In this document: positions 1 through 11,464 of the stretch, piece by piece
Numbering within the stretch: position 1 is the first letter of the stretch
Layout of the letters: each line of letters begins with the position of its first letter
From: Pyropia haitanensis
Lineage: Eukaryota; Rhodophyta; Bangiophyceae; Bangiales; Bangiaceae
Assembly (NCBI GenBank): GCA_008729055.1
Contig: SDUX01000005.1
Location: 2,873,018 to 2,937,017, forward strand
Reading direction: 5' to 3'
Length of the DNA stretch: 64,000 nucleotides
Notes under the pieces: model-generated
Seen by the model: only the letters and a program-made list of their open reading frames with translations
Told to the model about the DNA's origin: nothing
The model's database searches: none
Translations under genes and position numbers: made by a program

Positions 1-723
1 CCCACACACGGGCAGCCCTCAACGTACTGGCGCCGGTGTCAGCAACCCGTGCACCAATGAGGATGCCGGGCGCGGGGAAGGTGACGGGTGGGATGACGGT
101 GATGGGGGTGGGGAAGAGGATGGGCGTGACGTCGGTGAGGGTCGAGGGGGTCGAAGGTAAAGGAGGTCTTTGTGTCTCTGTCTGTGGTTGTCCCCCGAGG
201 TCTCTCCCGGTGGCGCCCACACTCACGCATTATATACCCCCAGGGGGGCACCCAGGGTGCCCCAAAGCATGCAATTGCCCGTCGTGCCGGTGGACGGCAC
301 CAAAGCTCTCAAAACAAAGCATGGGCTCTCAGAACAAAGCAAGGGTGGGCGTGTGCGCCCCAAGGCGCCCCACCAGAAAGTCCCAAACGGGGGGGGGGAC
401 GGTGTGCGGCGCTCGTAGCGCCGCGCGGCTGGCCCCACGCGCCATTCGACCCGAAAAGCCTCAGAGGCGTGTAAGCAGACGCCAGTCTTCGGGTCGAATA
501 TCTCCCGTGGGTCAGCAAGTCTTGTCGCTCCCATTGGTCCACGGGGAGATTGTTCCGGCTTGCTGACGCGTCAGAGATGTGGCTCGTCTTTTGGTCCGTT
601 AGTCCGTTAATCCGTTGGAGACTGTACCCGTCGGCAGATGAGTCAGGGTAGTGTCGGTTAGCCAATCCGCGGCTCCCGTGCTGACCGTCCGTTAGTAGTA
701 GATTATCGGACGGACACCGCGGC
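1..723. other. no gene recognised; upstream of the transposase remnant
   Basis: The segment has short overlapping ORFs in several frames but no recognisable domain. It is less GC-extreme than the rest of the window after about 550. Missing 5' exons of the transposase remnant at 724 could lie here, but I could not trace them. Confidence 0.4.
7..20. repeat. 14-bp direct repeat, left copy (partner at 3841-3854)
   Basis: CACGGGCAGCCCTC occurs here and again at 3841-3854 in the same orientation, on either side of the transposase-like gene at 724-2728. It could be a flanking duplication or simply a shared motif. I saw no terminal inverted repeat next to it, so its meaning is open. Confidence 0.35.
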
Positions 724-2728
724 ATGCCCCAGATTACTTTGGAGTTGATGCGTCTTGGAAGGAGTTGGCTGAGAAGGACAGGGAAGGAGAGGCCCCAGTC
801 CTTATCCCCTAGGCTCCAGTCTTGGGGATTTAAGGGGCATATCCTTACACTGGAGCTGCCACATAGCCTGAACAGTGTGGTACCGGCGCTGGCCGCCTGG
901 GCGGGTCTTGGCAATGGCCCGGAGCTGCTGTATTGCCTGCCCGGCTTTGACCGTTTGCATGTAAGTCTAATTCCCTGCCCTCTGCCCTCTCCCATCTTTG
1001 ACACTTGCTTTTGGCGTGTGCTTCCTTTCCTCCATCAGCCGGTTCATGCCGAAGTCCTGACTGGCCTGTACATATCTTTCGCTTCTCTGGTCATGCGTCT
1101 TTCCATCAATGACAGGTCATGGATAACGGCGTGAACCGGTACGTGCACAATGGTGTCCCGGAGTACCTCAGCAAACTGGCCAGTGGAGTGGGCAGGCAGC
1201 TCAACCTCGACTCCGCGAGCAGTCTGCAGGCGACCATGAATCTGCGCTTCGAACATGCCTCCCGCCGGCTCGACGTGCCGACCATCTACCCTGGGTACGT
1301 TTCCGATGAGTAGAGTGCCAGTGGGGGCGATTGGAGAGGGCTGGAGTGTACGCAGGGGAATGCTCTTCCGTACTGCGTGCTGCGTGCACTGTTGGGTATT
1401 AGAGATATACCAGCCAGTAGAATCCTACCGGTCAGTAGTTTCTGACGTGGAGTTGATCATGTCGTGACGGTAGCATGGCGGTGTGTCTAAATGTGCGCTC
1501 CCGAGCCGCCCCTCTTCTTCCATTGAATGTCCATGCACCTACACTCATGACGTCTCGTCCTGCCTTCAGGATCTTTGTCAAGGCAGACAAGAAGCAGGCA
1601 ACACTTACGGGCCGGGAGAACAGGAGCGCCCTGCCATTCCTCCCTTTTGCCGTGGTGGGTCTCGGAGGCGCTACCGGTGTCGACCACCGGATTCTGACGA
1701 CAGCGGTGGCGGAGTTTGCCGCTCTCACCAAGGGGCTGTTCGCAGACTGCTGCCTGGGCGGAGGCACGGGCCTCACGCTGGACGAGGCGGAGCTTTTGGC
1801 CATCCGAGCTCAACGCTGGGCGCTGGACCTGTACCAGCCTATGCTGGGGCCCTCCCATACGACCAAGCTGCACAAGCTGGCGGCCCATGTCTTCGATGAG
1901 TTCCGTCTCCGAGGCAACATGCACGACGGCAACACTAGCTACAATGAGCAGCTGCACAAGCTAGTCAAGTTGACATATCGACTGACCAACCACAAGCGGA
2001 CGGACTTCCTGGAGCAGCTGCTTTTGGTGGAGCAGGTCACTGAGCTTCTCACCCAGGAGCGGCAGAGCGAACTGGACGCCGCTGGTGACCTGAACGCCGC
2101 TGGTGACCAGCAGCGCCCGAGGCCGCCCCGTATCCGCAGGCGTGGCCGTCGCACGACGTTGGGGGCCTTGGCGAGCAGTCGTCGTCTGTCGGGCCTGGTT
2201 GACGCTGTGGGTCTCCCGGCCAGTACGATCCTGCTGGTCCGTAACTCGACATTTTTTGGGGATGCTGCAATGTCCAGCCATGGGCGTGCAGACTTCACGG
2301 TGCGCGCGGCGCCTGAGCTCTGGGGGAGGGCGTGGTATGACTGGGTGCGCTACCGGGACGCCACCGGCGCCATCGTCATCGGCCGTGCCGAGGGGGTTCT
2401 GGCTAACGCGAGCGGTACCTGGGAGCGACTGGTCGTCAGTCGCTCCCAGACGGTGGATCCTGAGCCTGGTTGCGTCCTATCCTCGTATGGGTGCCAGCGT
2501 CTCAAATGGTCGGTGCGGCCTGGTGCCCGAGCCACTACCCTTGATGCCATTCCCGTCAGTGCCATTGTGGGCCTGGTCAGTGTCGAGTACGACTGGGAGG
2601 ACCTGTGCACTCGTCACGGTCACAGGGTCATGCCCACAGAAGTGCGAAAGACATATGAGGAAACGACGGCACAGCGCTTCTTTACCAATGCGTTTGACCC
2701 TCGGACACGGGGAAAAGACCACGAGTAA
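724..2728 (+). pseudogene. C-terminal part of a DNA-transposon transposase, three exons
   Basis: Three blocks join in phase: 724-960 (ends phase 0 before GTAAGT), 1116-1294 (ends GG before GTACGT) and 1570-2728 (after TGCCTTCAG, stop TAA at 2726). The joined protein runs from an uncertain first Met to KDHE at the end. The motif TKLHKLAAHVFDEF, then NTSYNEQLHK and YRLTNHKR, resembles the C-terminal region of CACTA/Plavaka/KDZ-like transposases (K-L-H, then H-x3-F, then N-E-x2-H-K). The segment YVHNGVPEYLSKLA upstream also fits that region. The catalytic core found in the related gene at 5384-8454 is not seen here, so this is probably a 5'-truncated copy. The C-terminal 230 residues match nothing I recognise. 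An alternative acceptor for intron 1 at 1038 leads to an early stop and is disfavoured. Confidence 0.55.
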
Positions 2729-2902
2729 ACACATCCCGTCCGGTCCAATTCATTCCCCCTCCTGAAACAGCAGCAGCGCCAGCCGCATCCCCCTCTTCCC
2801 CCCCCGCAGCACCCGCAGCGCCGCCACCGCCACCGCCGGGGTCGCCCCTGCCGCCGCACCTGCTGGTGCCACCACCCCCTCCCCCACCCCCCGCCCCCCC
2901 CC

Positions 2903-2942
2903 CCCACCACCACCACCACCACCACCACCACCACCACCACCA
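2903..2942. repeat. (CAC)n microsatellite
   Basis: About a dozen uninterrupted CAC/CCA units follow a C-rich stretch. ORFs across this tract translate to poly-His or poly-Thr and are not supported as genes. Confidence 0.9.
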
Positions 2943-3840
2943 TGCCCCCCCTCCCCCCCTCCCCCCTGTTCCTACCCCCCCCCCCTGCGGCGGGCCTCCT
3001 CACGACCTGGACCGCCGGCGTTGCCCACGCCACCGCCCACCTCTCCGCCCTCGTCGCCCTCGGCACGCACCCCGCCGATGGGGCGACGCGCGTGGCAATG
3101 CGGCCGCCCCTGGCCGCTGCCGCCGCCTCCCTCGCCGCGACCGCCGCCGCCGAGGCGGGGGCGCGGGGGACCTCCCGTGCCCCAGGGTGAACGCGACAAA
3201 TGGGGCAAGGCCGCTAAGGACAGCAGCCGCCCCCGGGGTACGCCCGTCCCGCACTCCAGCCGCCGCCATCTCGGTGACCCTCCCCCCCAGCATTCCATCG
3301 GGGCGGCGGCGGCGTCGCCCCTGCCTCGACCTTGCGGATGGGTGCGTGCGGGGGGGAGGTCGTGGGGGAAAGGGGCGGGGTCGTGGGGTGGGTGCTGGTG
3401 GCGGAGGATGGGGGTGGAGGTGGGGGTGAAGGTGGAGGTGGGGGTGGGAGTGAAGGTGAGGGTAGGTGTGGGGGGTGGAAGTGAGGGGCGGAGTACTGGT
3501 GGGGGTGGTGGAAAGGTGACGTATCATGCTGTCCGCCACCCAACGACAACCGCGGAAAAGGGACCCCCCTGGCGCCCCACGGAGCCACCTGTCCCCCACC
3601 CGACGAAACCGCAGAAAGGGCCCTCCCTGGTCCGACGGAGCTACCGCCGCCACCCCCTGGGCGACGCCCAGCGGCCCCAGAGCGGCCACTGCCGCCGCTC
3701 GCACCACCCTTCCCACGTACCGCACAGGATACTGTGGCTCGCCGGCCACGCCACCCCCCCGCCCTGGCGACCTGGAGAAGATCATCTCATTGGACGTTAA
3801 AAAACGTGCAAGACGACCGATGAGCATTTGAGCATAAGAG

Positions 3841-3854
3841 CACGGGCAGCCCTC
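3841..3854. repeat. 14-bp direct repeat, right copy
   Basis: Same 14-mer as positions 7-20, CACGGGCAGCCCTC, in the same orientation. Confidence 0.35.
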
Positions 3855-4964
3855 TGTGTCTTCAATTGACGTGTTGACCGGTTCATTTTGATTGGTTCTG
3901 ATCGCCTGAGAGACGTTCAAGCCATGTGACGTGTTGACCAAGTGCCCTCATCCAGCTCTGAAGCTGACGTCGCAGTCGACTGCAGCTGAGATTCTGGAGA
4001 TATTCCCCAATGTAGCCCCCTTCATGAGAATCAACAACGTGCTCTCCAGATTCGTGGAGGGTACGTGAGGTTTCGACCCCATTTCTGCGTCAGCTGGACC
4101 TCCAGTACACGTTTAAGACCCCAGTAGTCCCCCAGTAGTACCCCCAGTAGGTGGTCCTTCTTAGGGACGATCAATCTCTTTTTGTTGCGGGTTTCATGAT
4201 TTATCCGTTTTTTTTGCAATGGTCGATTTTCTGACGTTTTCGTGGTTCTTTCGAGCGAGTCTGAGCCACGTGGTCCTGAGCTTTCAAGCTTTGGCATTTA
4301 CTGGTGGCTCTTCTGCCTGCACACTTTTTTTGGAGAACGGCTGTAAGTGTCGCGGGGAAGAGCACACCAAGTTAAGGGTGGTTGTGGCAAGTCAGGTGCC
4401 CACGGGTTACCGTAGTCAGGGGGGAGGGTTGACGTTCAAACTCGTAACCGCAGTGCCAAGTCGATGGCAAGTAAGCGGGACAAAGAAGGATACGTTTAGA
4501 CCTGCCGAGCAGGGAGAGGCAGGGCGAGAACGCCGCTGCGGGCCCAGAAGAGGCGCCGCGCGCCCGCCACAACCCTCGATCGGAGAGGTCGACCGGGTAG
4601 GGCCGACCTGTCCTAAGAATAGAAGCGAAATCCCTCCAAGACGATCATTGCATGCGAAATTGGTGAGTACCCCCCGAAAGGGCGTACCACAATCGATAGG
4701 TAGATCCTATCGATCGTCACAGGGAGTACTCGATCCAGCTCCCGCGGCCGCCCTCCCCCGGCCCGGGAGCTGTCCCTCAGATAGAAGGATCGCCCGCCGG
4801 CGCACGCCTTCGATCCAATCACAGGCGACCTAGGGGGGGGGGCTAGCCCCACCGGTGACGCGACCGTTCGGGCCCCGCGCGCCGCCCGACCCTTTTACAG
4901 GGGTCGGGGAGGGGTTGCGACGACGCCCTCGACGGGTGTGGTCGCCTGTGGGGCTGCTGCGCGT

Positions 4965-4990
4965 GGCCGTCCACTTAGCCGTGGACGGCC
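4965..4990. promoter_or_regulatory. 10-bp-arm hairpin upstream of transposase promoter
   Basis: GGCCGTCCAC, a 6-nt loop (TTAGCC), then the exact complement GTGGACGGCC. It lies about 20 bp upstream of the TATATAT box at 5010. It could be a protein-binding palindrome or a subterminal element of the transposon. It is not present in the second partial copy at 50924-51219. Confidence 0.5.
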
Positions 4991-5009
4991 CCTGCGCGCC
5001 CCCCAAGCG

Positions 5010-5016
5010 TATATAT
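5010..5016 (+). promoter_or_regulatory. TATA-like box of the transposase gene
   Basis: TATATAT stands out in a very GC-rich segment, 368 bp upstream of the inferred ATG at 5384. Homology with the second copy of the element begins 13 bp downstream, at 5023. A transcription start near 5035-5045 would be expected. Confidence 0.45.
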
Positions 5017-5383
5017 GCCACAGTGGTCGCTGGGATCTGAAAAAGAACGAGTTATAGCAAATACATCCACATTTCAAGAGGCAATTTCACGCGGTTCACG
5101 CGGTGGGTGGGCCAGCAACGCCGTGGAACGCACCATCTCTCGTCCACCCCGCTATCGACCGCATCGCTCTGTGACCCCCCCAGCCTTCCCAGCCACCGTC
5201 GGCGTCTTACCGACGGGGCGCTCGGATCGGACTTTCCCACCTTCGAGTTTCTGTTCTGTCTCCTCGGTCGGCTACACCTGGGTAACTCACGCTATGAGCG
5301 CTCCAGCAATGGACCACATCCCAAGGTATGTTTCGACCTGTGGCCGTGAAGCGGAGTGAAGCGCTTATGTACCGCTAGGGGTT

Positions 5384-8300
5384 ATGGTGCAATCAATCGG
5401 GGCAGATCTTTCTGGTTGTGCTCATACAAGGTAACCACGCGAGTCTGCATCGCTTCCTATTTTTTGTATTTTTTTTCTCGGCGGTTACCGTGCTCTTCTC
5501 TTTTTTTTATCCTGGCGCAGTAGTGTACATGAGGCCGCCTGTCTGGTAAAGGATATTATTGATTGTACCTCTGGACGGCACCTGGCTTTTGTCTGCACCT
5601 CGTGTGTCACTCCTTTCCTCCACTCCACCCTCGCTACGGACGAGTGGCTCGCCAGTGTGGCAACACTCAGCCAGGCGGACCAAGACGCACACCGCACGGG
5701 AGCAGCCCAACTGAAGAGCACCAACAAGCGCTACTACAAGACACACCCAATGGGCGTGGTGCTGGGAGAGTGCAACGGCTGCTTTGTCCGTGCGTGTCCT
5801 CGGCGGCGTGTGACTGTGGACGGACCAAGCTACTGTCAGTCTGTGCGGCACCCCAGGGGCACCTCTGCTCTGGCGCGCTACACGCCAGCTCCTCGGATCT
5901 TACCGTGGCTATGGACCGCTGAGAAGGCGACGTCAGAAGCAACCCTTCCAGTGTCCCAACGCGCGAAGGTATGCTCTGGCTGCCGGACTGGGAGCGAGCG
6001 GGCGGCTCGCTCGGCGAGGGACGGCCTCAATCCGTCTGGCTTAGACGAACTTGCGGCTGCCGCCGCCCTGCAGCCAGCGCCTACTTTCCATCAAGTCGGC
6101 CGTGTGGACGGTGCGTCAGTCGTCCCAGCGACTCCAAGGCAATCTGTCATGGCCTCCGCTATTCAGACTGTGGCGATTGCCCCGAGCCCCCCGGCATTTG
6201 ACGCTTTCGCACAGCTGATGTCGCTGCTGGACAGGTACGACGGCTTGGGGCCAGCGGAGTTGGTGTTGTTCGAAAAGCTGATAATTGCCCACGTGCGAGC
6301 CACCAAGCCAAGCGAGATTTCCCTCCAGTTCAGGAACGGAGTCAATCGACTGTACATTGTGGCCCCAGCTGTGCGCCGCGCCGTCGTCGGGCGCCGCCAG
6401 CTGACCCGCAGAAGCAAGGTGGCAGCCGGGGTGCTGGGGCCACTGTTTGGGGGTGCTGGCCACGCGTACCAGATGGAGCTCAAGACCCTCCTGACACTCG
6501 CACAGCGACACGAGGGGGTGTCAGTGGTGCCCATGAAGGGCCGCTCTGACCTCTCTCCCACCCTGCAAGCTCGATTGGTGACAAGCACGATGCTGAGTGG
6601 GGCCCAATGGAGTAAGCTACGACAAGCGTATGGCGGAAAGGACAGCGGGCTCATCAGCCGGGAAGTGCTCCGGCGCGAGCACAGTAAGCTGGCCGACCAA
6701 TCAGGTCGGCGAGCCGTCGTTGACGAGCTGGGCGCGAGGCTCGTGAGCCTCCGTGGAGCCCTGGAGTGTCTTCTTGAGGAGCTGGTAAAGTCTTCAACGT
6801 TTGTTGAGCGTCATGTGCGAGATGCCGACGGCGTTCCTATGCTGCACACCGAGGCGTTTGCGGGCCTCCAAGGACTCCACGAGACCCACAGAGATGTGAC
6901 GGCTGACGTACACGTGTGCTTGGGACTTGAAAAGGGCGGCAAGACGAGCTCGTGCAAGCTCGTTCGGACTGTGGCCAACCAACCCAACCCGCAAAGGCGG
7001 CAACACTCCATCCTGCTTGCAACGTACCCGTGCATCAAGGACGGGCCAGAGGAAGTGTCCGCGATGATTGGTCCATGGGTGCAAGACCTGACGGAGCTGC
7101 TGACGAACGGGGTGACGGTCGACGGGACCAGACGGGCGGTCCGGCTTTTCATAACCGGGGACTACGCGTTTTTGTCGACATTTTGTGGCCACAAGGGGGC
7201 CTCCAGTCACATGAGCTGTCTGTGGTGCCTGGCTGTCCGTCGCCCATCGGTGACAAGCAGCGCCGAGGCGGCGCTGTATGGCAGCATGCAACACGTGTCA
7301 GAGCGGCCGCGGACGCCGCGGTCGCGTGACCATCTCATTAAGATGATGGCTGACTACGCTGGGGGTGGCAACGACACGCTGCCAGTGCCCCACGGCCTCG
7401 GGACCCACCTGTCCATTGAGCGGCGCCCGAACTTCCCCATTGGCCCGGACGCCATCGTGCCTATCCCTCTCCACATCACACTTGGAGTGACGTCATTTCT
7501 GCTGCAGCTGGGGGTGGCAGCTGCCGTGGCGAGTGGCGGGGGGGCCACCGGGCAGGCAGCGGCACTCTCCGTCGGGCAAGCCCTGCTCGAGGATGTGAGG
7601 GTGCACCCCGTGCCCTATCATGGGGGCGGGTTTGAGGGGCGGTCATGCAATCAGATTGCTGCCAAGAGCACTATCATCTGTGACAAGCTGGCGGCTCATG
7701 TACCTTATGACGGCGTACATGTCCTCCGGGCCGCATGGGCTAGCTGGGCGTCCATGGTCGGCGTGCTGAACCGAGCGCAGGTCATCTCCCGTCCGGACAT
7801 CACCGCGTTTACGGCCGCGGCGGCCAGCTTTGTGCCGCCCCTGCAGGATGCCCTCCCGTGGGTGAGCGTCACTGTGAAATTGCACACGCTTACTCACCAC
7901 GCGCCGGCGTTTCTGCGCCGCTACGGAAGCCTGAGAATATACGGGGAGCAAGCGCTGGAAGCATGGCACGGATATTTCAACCAGGCCGGCGCGAAGTTGA
8001 CAGCGGACTGCTTCCTCAAGAGGTGCCTCGCGCTTGTGCAACACGCCGCCATTGCACGGGACCCCAGTGCTGAGATTGCGCTGGACAGGGGTCAGCACCG
8101 CAAAGCGGCCGCGCCGGGAGCGCGTCGGGCTGTCAAACCAGGTGACGGGCGACTGCGTGCCAACAAGGAAACCCTGCGGTCAACCACGGCCGTGTCGCAA
8201 TGCGACGCGCAGCACATGCGCCAGTGGGCATCCGACAGAGTCAAGAGCGCAGTTGCATCATTGCAGCAGCATGACAAGGCCTCTGGGGGGGGGGGGGGGT

Positions 8301-8454
8301 AGTGGGGGGGCGGGCGGGTAGCCAGCCGACGGAAGGGGCAACAAACACTGCTGGCGATGGACTAGGACAAGGGCCGGTTGATGCTGAGCTGGAAGAGGAA
8401 GAGTTCGACCCCATTGCATTCTTTCTATTGGGTGCACCATCCGGCGACGAGTGA
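5384..8454 (+). CDS. DNA-transposon transposase, near full length, one intron, C-terminal frame break
   Basis: Exon 1 is 5384-5430 (ATGGTGCAATC..., ends AG) and exon 2 starts at 5521. The intron has GTAACC at its donor and a T-rich tract with GGCGCAG at its acceptor. The join restores one frame and reads SSVHEAACLVKD across the junction. Two Cys-rich motifs follow in the N-terminal quarter (CNGCFVRAC, CSGC). The core reads LEKGGKTSSC, then FITGDYAFL followed by GASSHMSCLWC, a layout shared with Tnp2/Plavaka-like and related eukaryotic transposases. The C-terminal part has VKLHTLTHHAPAFLRRYG and EQALEAWHG. The frame ends at 8302 in a G15 run (8285-8299). With one or two bases changed there, translation continues through an acidic tail (ELEEEEFDPIAFFLLG) to TGA at 8452. 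The superfamily is not settled. Codon use is less GC-extreme than in the host genes. No matching 3' terminal inverted repeat was found before 8840. Confidence 0.7.
8285..8299. repeat. G15 run with frame break in the transposase
   Basis: Before the run the frame is open for over 2.7 kb. After it a different frame has a clean 50-residue acidic ending, while the original frame stops at once. Confidence 0.75.
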
Positions 8455-8836
8455 CATGCGAGCTCGTAGTTGTTTTTTTTTTCTTTCGGCTCTATTATTC
8501 ATCATCGGCCCATCGCCCCCGCCTCGGTGTGCATCCTTGAGAATTCCGCAAGCACCAGCACCGCCCCCTCGCTCCGCAAGGAAAGAAACAGACAGCTGGC
8601 ACTGAGTACAGTCAAAGCCATCCACAGGTGAAAAAGAGAAACGCCGGCACCGGTGGGCAGCGCCATGAAGAGTTGAGGCGCCAAAGGCACCAGGAGCACG
8701 AGAAAGCCCCCGCACAGGGGTCGTCAGGCCCAGACGCTGGTGGCGTCTTGATGCGCATTCAGGTGGAAGGGGGGGGCGGCAGCCGCGTCCGGCGAGAGAG
8801 GGAGGGGGGTCGTGGGGGGTACAGCAGCTGACGGCG

Positions 8837-10006
8837 CTAGTGTCTATTCTACTGCACATGAGCCTCAAATGAGGCGGCCTCGAGCCTCAAATGAGGCTCC
8901 CCCCGGATCACCGGAAATCGCCGATTTTGACATGTCTGACAAAGAAGAGGCTGTCGGTATCCTCTCCGGACAGCTTCCGCTCCACCTGCGGCCCCCCCTG
9001 GCCACCTCCCCCCGCTTCTCTCCCACTCTGCACACTCCCCACCCCGTCCCCTTCCCTTTGTGCGGCGAGCGCGGGCCGCGGCGGCGGTGGCGGCGGCGGC
9101 GAGGGCGGCCGCGGAGGCGGTGGCAACGACGGTGCCTGCCAGCCCCCGCGGCCGTGAGCAGACTGTGATGGCGCGGGCGCGCCGCTGCGCGCCGTTGTCC
9201 CACCAGCCACACTCTAGCATCCGCCTACGGGCTCCATCTCCCCCCCCTCCCGTCCCTAAACACTCACCCCGTCTCCCGTCCCTGGGGGAATTTCCGGCAC
9301 TGGTCCTCATTTACTTTTGCAGGCCGCCGCTGCCGTCTGTGCGGCCGTGGCAGCGACCGTAGCCACCACTGCTGCCTTGGTGTGCACTTCCGCGCCCACA
9401 TCCAGGTGAGGGTCCTTGCCAGGCCCCAGATAACGTCGGCGACGGCGGGGGGGGGTTGCAGAGGGGGCAACGGTGGCACTGGGGGAGGGGGTAACCGGCC
9501 GGGCAAGCGCAGAGGGACCGACAGAGTCAGCCACGGGTGGGCGGTAGGGGGTTGGAGAGAGCGCTACGGTGGCAGCGGGGGCGGAGGGAACTGGCGGAGC
9601 AAGCGCAAAGCGAATGGAACAGCCGGCCTTGGGGGACGACGTGTGGTCGCTACTGGGACCTGCGTTCGGCTCGGGTCGCGGCGTGGCAGTCCAAACGAAG
9701 AGAAGCACGCGCGCGCCATCAGCCGAGCCTCTACAGGTCGGGCACTTTGCTCTCTGGGCGCTCTGGAGCGCAGTTGCTGCGTCAAGGGAACCGTTCCGTG
9801 GCGCGGAAGAGAAGACGCCACCCGATGGCCGCCCATCGTCGTTGGACGCACTCCGCTTTCCCCAAGGACAAACAGACTGCGCTGAGTCCGTTTCTGGCAT
9901 CAGAATCCTCGTCTGACGAGCGGAAGACCTTGAAAAAGGGCACCCAAAAACCGCCTCAAATGAGGCGAATCGCCTCAAATGAGGCGGTCAGTAGAATAGA
10001 CACTAG
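8837..10006 (-). mobile_element. non-autonomous DNA transposon A (1162 bp), CTAG target
   Basis: The element runs from TGTCTATTCTAC (8841-8852) to the exact inverted copy GTAGAATAGACA (9991-10002), with CTAG on both sides (8837-8840, 10003-10006). Just inside each end lie two copies of GCCTCAAATGAGGC: 8862-8875 and 8884-8897 on the left, 9953-9966 and 9972-9985 on the right. The interior is GC-rich. A minus-strand ORF from 9978 contains ILMPETDSAQSVCPWGK, which matches ILTQEMDSATAVYPWES on the plus strand of element B. A and B are therefore related and lie head to head. No transposase is encoded, so the element depends on one elsewhere. The superfamily is not assigned. Confidence 0.8.
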
Positions 10007-11067
10007 TGTCTATTCTACCGACCGGATCATTTGAGCCTTTTAGGATCAAATGATTCCCTTTTCCAGGGCCTGTTTTCTCTTACTTCTCTTTGTCCCCTGC
10101 TCATTCTGACACAAGAAATGGACTCAGCGACGGCTGTTTACCCTTGGGAGAGCTTGAGTGCATCCCATTCAAAGGAGAACACCACAGAAGGCGGGCTTTT
10201 CCTCGCCTTTTCTTGGCGCCAAAGCGGCCAACGAGGCCCGTCTGGGAGCTCGGCATGCGGCCTCCGAGTCGCCCGCGCTGGGCACAAAGGAGCATAAAAA
10301 GGTGACCTGCTGCTCCTGCCTGCCGCTCACTCCCCCGTCGGCAGTTCCCCCCCCATCCGCCAGCCCACTGCACCATGAGACGGCGGAAAAAGAACAATGG
10401 ACGGGCTGCAGCCAAGCCCGCCACCCCCCCCCTTCCCTCCCCCCCGTCCACCCCCTCTCCTCGGACCCCGCCAATGCCCCCGGCAACTCCTCAAGCAGCG
10501 CCCCCGGCGCTGCCGCCGCCGGCTACCCCGCCACCTCCTCCACCGCCCACCCCTCCCCCGCCGCCATCGGCTACCCCTCCCCCTCCTCCGCCCCCGCCCG
10601 CCCCCCCCCCCCGCCTTTTGTTTTTCCCTCTTGGTGGGATGGGGGGGGGGAGCTGGCAGCCGTCGCTTAGTGTACAGGGACAGCGACCGTCGAGCGACAG
10701 CGCCAGGGAGGGTCGGCGGACATCGGGTGAGGCGCCGACCACCAGCCTGGGGGGAGGGTGGGACGAAGCGGATATGGACGGGCTTGATAGGGTGGGGCGG
10801 GGGAGGAACGGCAAGATAGTCGTGAGGGCGGGCTGGAAGGGTCGTAGCGGGAGAGAGGTGGGCGTCGGAGGAGTCGTACAGGTTGGGCGTGCCGTGGGGA
10901 GGCGGGGGGACGAGACGGGGAGGTCGACGGCCGCCGCGGAATCGGGGGAGTGCGGAGCAGCCCCAGGAATGGGGCCCCACGGGGTCAAAAACGCCGGTTT
11001 TCTTGAGGATCATTTGATCCTCAGGCGAGGATCATTTGATCCTTTTTTGCGGTAGAATAGACACTAG
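10003..11067 (+). mobile_element. non-autonomous DNA transposon B (1057 bp), CTAG target
   Basis: TGTCTATTCTAC at 10007-10018 pairs with GTAGAATAGACA at 11052-11063. CTAG flanks it at 10003-10006, shared with element A, and at 11064-11067. Subterminal palindromes have the same TCAAATGA core as in A but different arms: AGGATCATTTGATCCT at 11028-11043, a longer GAGGATCATTTGATCCTC at 11005-11022, GGATCAAATGATTCC at about 10043-10057 and a one-mismatch copy at 10024-10037. Both distal ends also share a GTCAAAAA/CGCCGGTTT-like stretch. The interior is C-rich with no recognisable protein. Confidence 0.8.
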
Positions 11068-11415
11068 GGGCGGCAGCAGCATGGGACAACCACCGCACAG
11101 CGAGCGCCTAGCCCAGACGCTGATGGCCGCTTGAGGCGCCGTCGGGGGGCGGGGGCGCCGTCTGAGGGGGGCGGGGGGGCAGGGCACCTGCCCCAGCCTG
11201 GGGCACCGACGGGGCGGAAGGGAGGGCTGCGACAGCGACAGCGGGCAGCCCCGTCCGACAGGGGGGGGGGGGTAGCTGGGTGAGTAGCGCCGGGCCGCGC
11301 ACGCGGCAGTAGCCCGCGCTGCACCGCCAGTCCGTTGGCGGCGGCGGGGGGACGGCCTGGGGGGGGGGCGTCGGCGTGTGGGCACCGCCCCCCCCGCCAC
11401 CCCCTCCCCCGCCGC

Positions 11416-11464
<49 letters not shown>

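Larger units (their letters stand above)
2729..5009. other. spacer with simple repeats and small inverted repeats
   Basis: 2729-3800 is C- or G-rich low-complexity DNA with overlapping ORFs on both strands that look like compositional artefacts. 3400-3500 is a GGT/GGA-rich, G-quadruplex-prone tract. 3800-4850 is more AT-rich and carries small repeats: TGACGTGTTGACC twice near 3870-3940, AGTAGT-type repeats near 4120-4150, and the inverted repeat TCGATAG...CTATCGA near 4695. No coding exon was recognised. Confidence 0.45.

Noticed and set aside
2866..3941. Several ORFs on both strands
   Set aside because: Poly-His/Pro/Arg translations of simple repeats; mutually overlapping.
8285..8299. Programmed ribosomal frameshift in the transposase
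   Set aside because: The same kind of break occurs at G/C runs of unrelated genes and in one LTR, which favours base-count error over a regulated shift.
10375..11055. 226-residue ORF inside element B
   Set aside because: Pro/Ser-rich with no domain; C-rich interior of a non-autonomous element.
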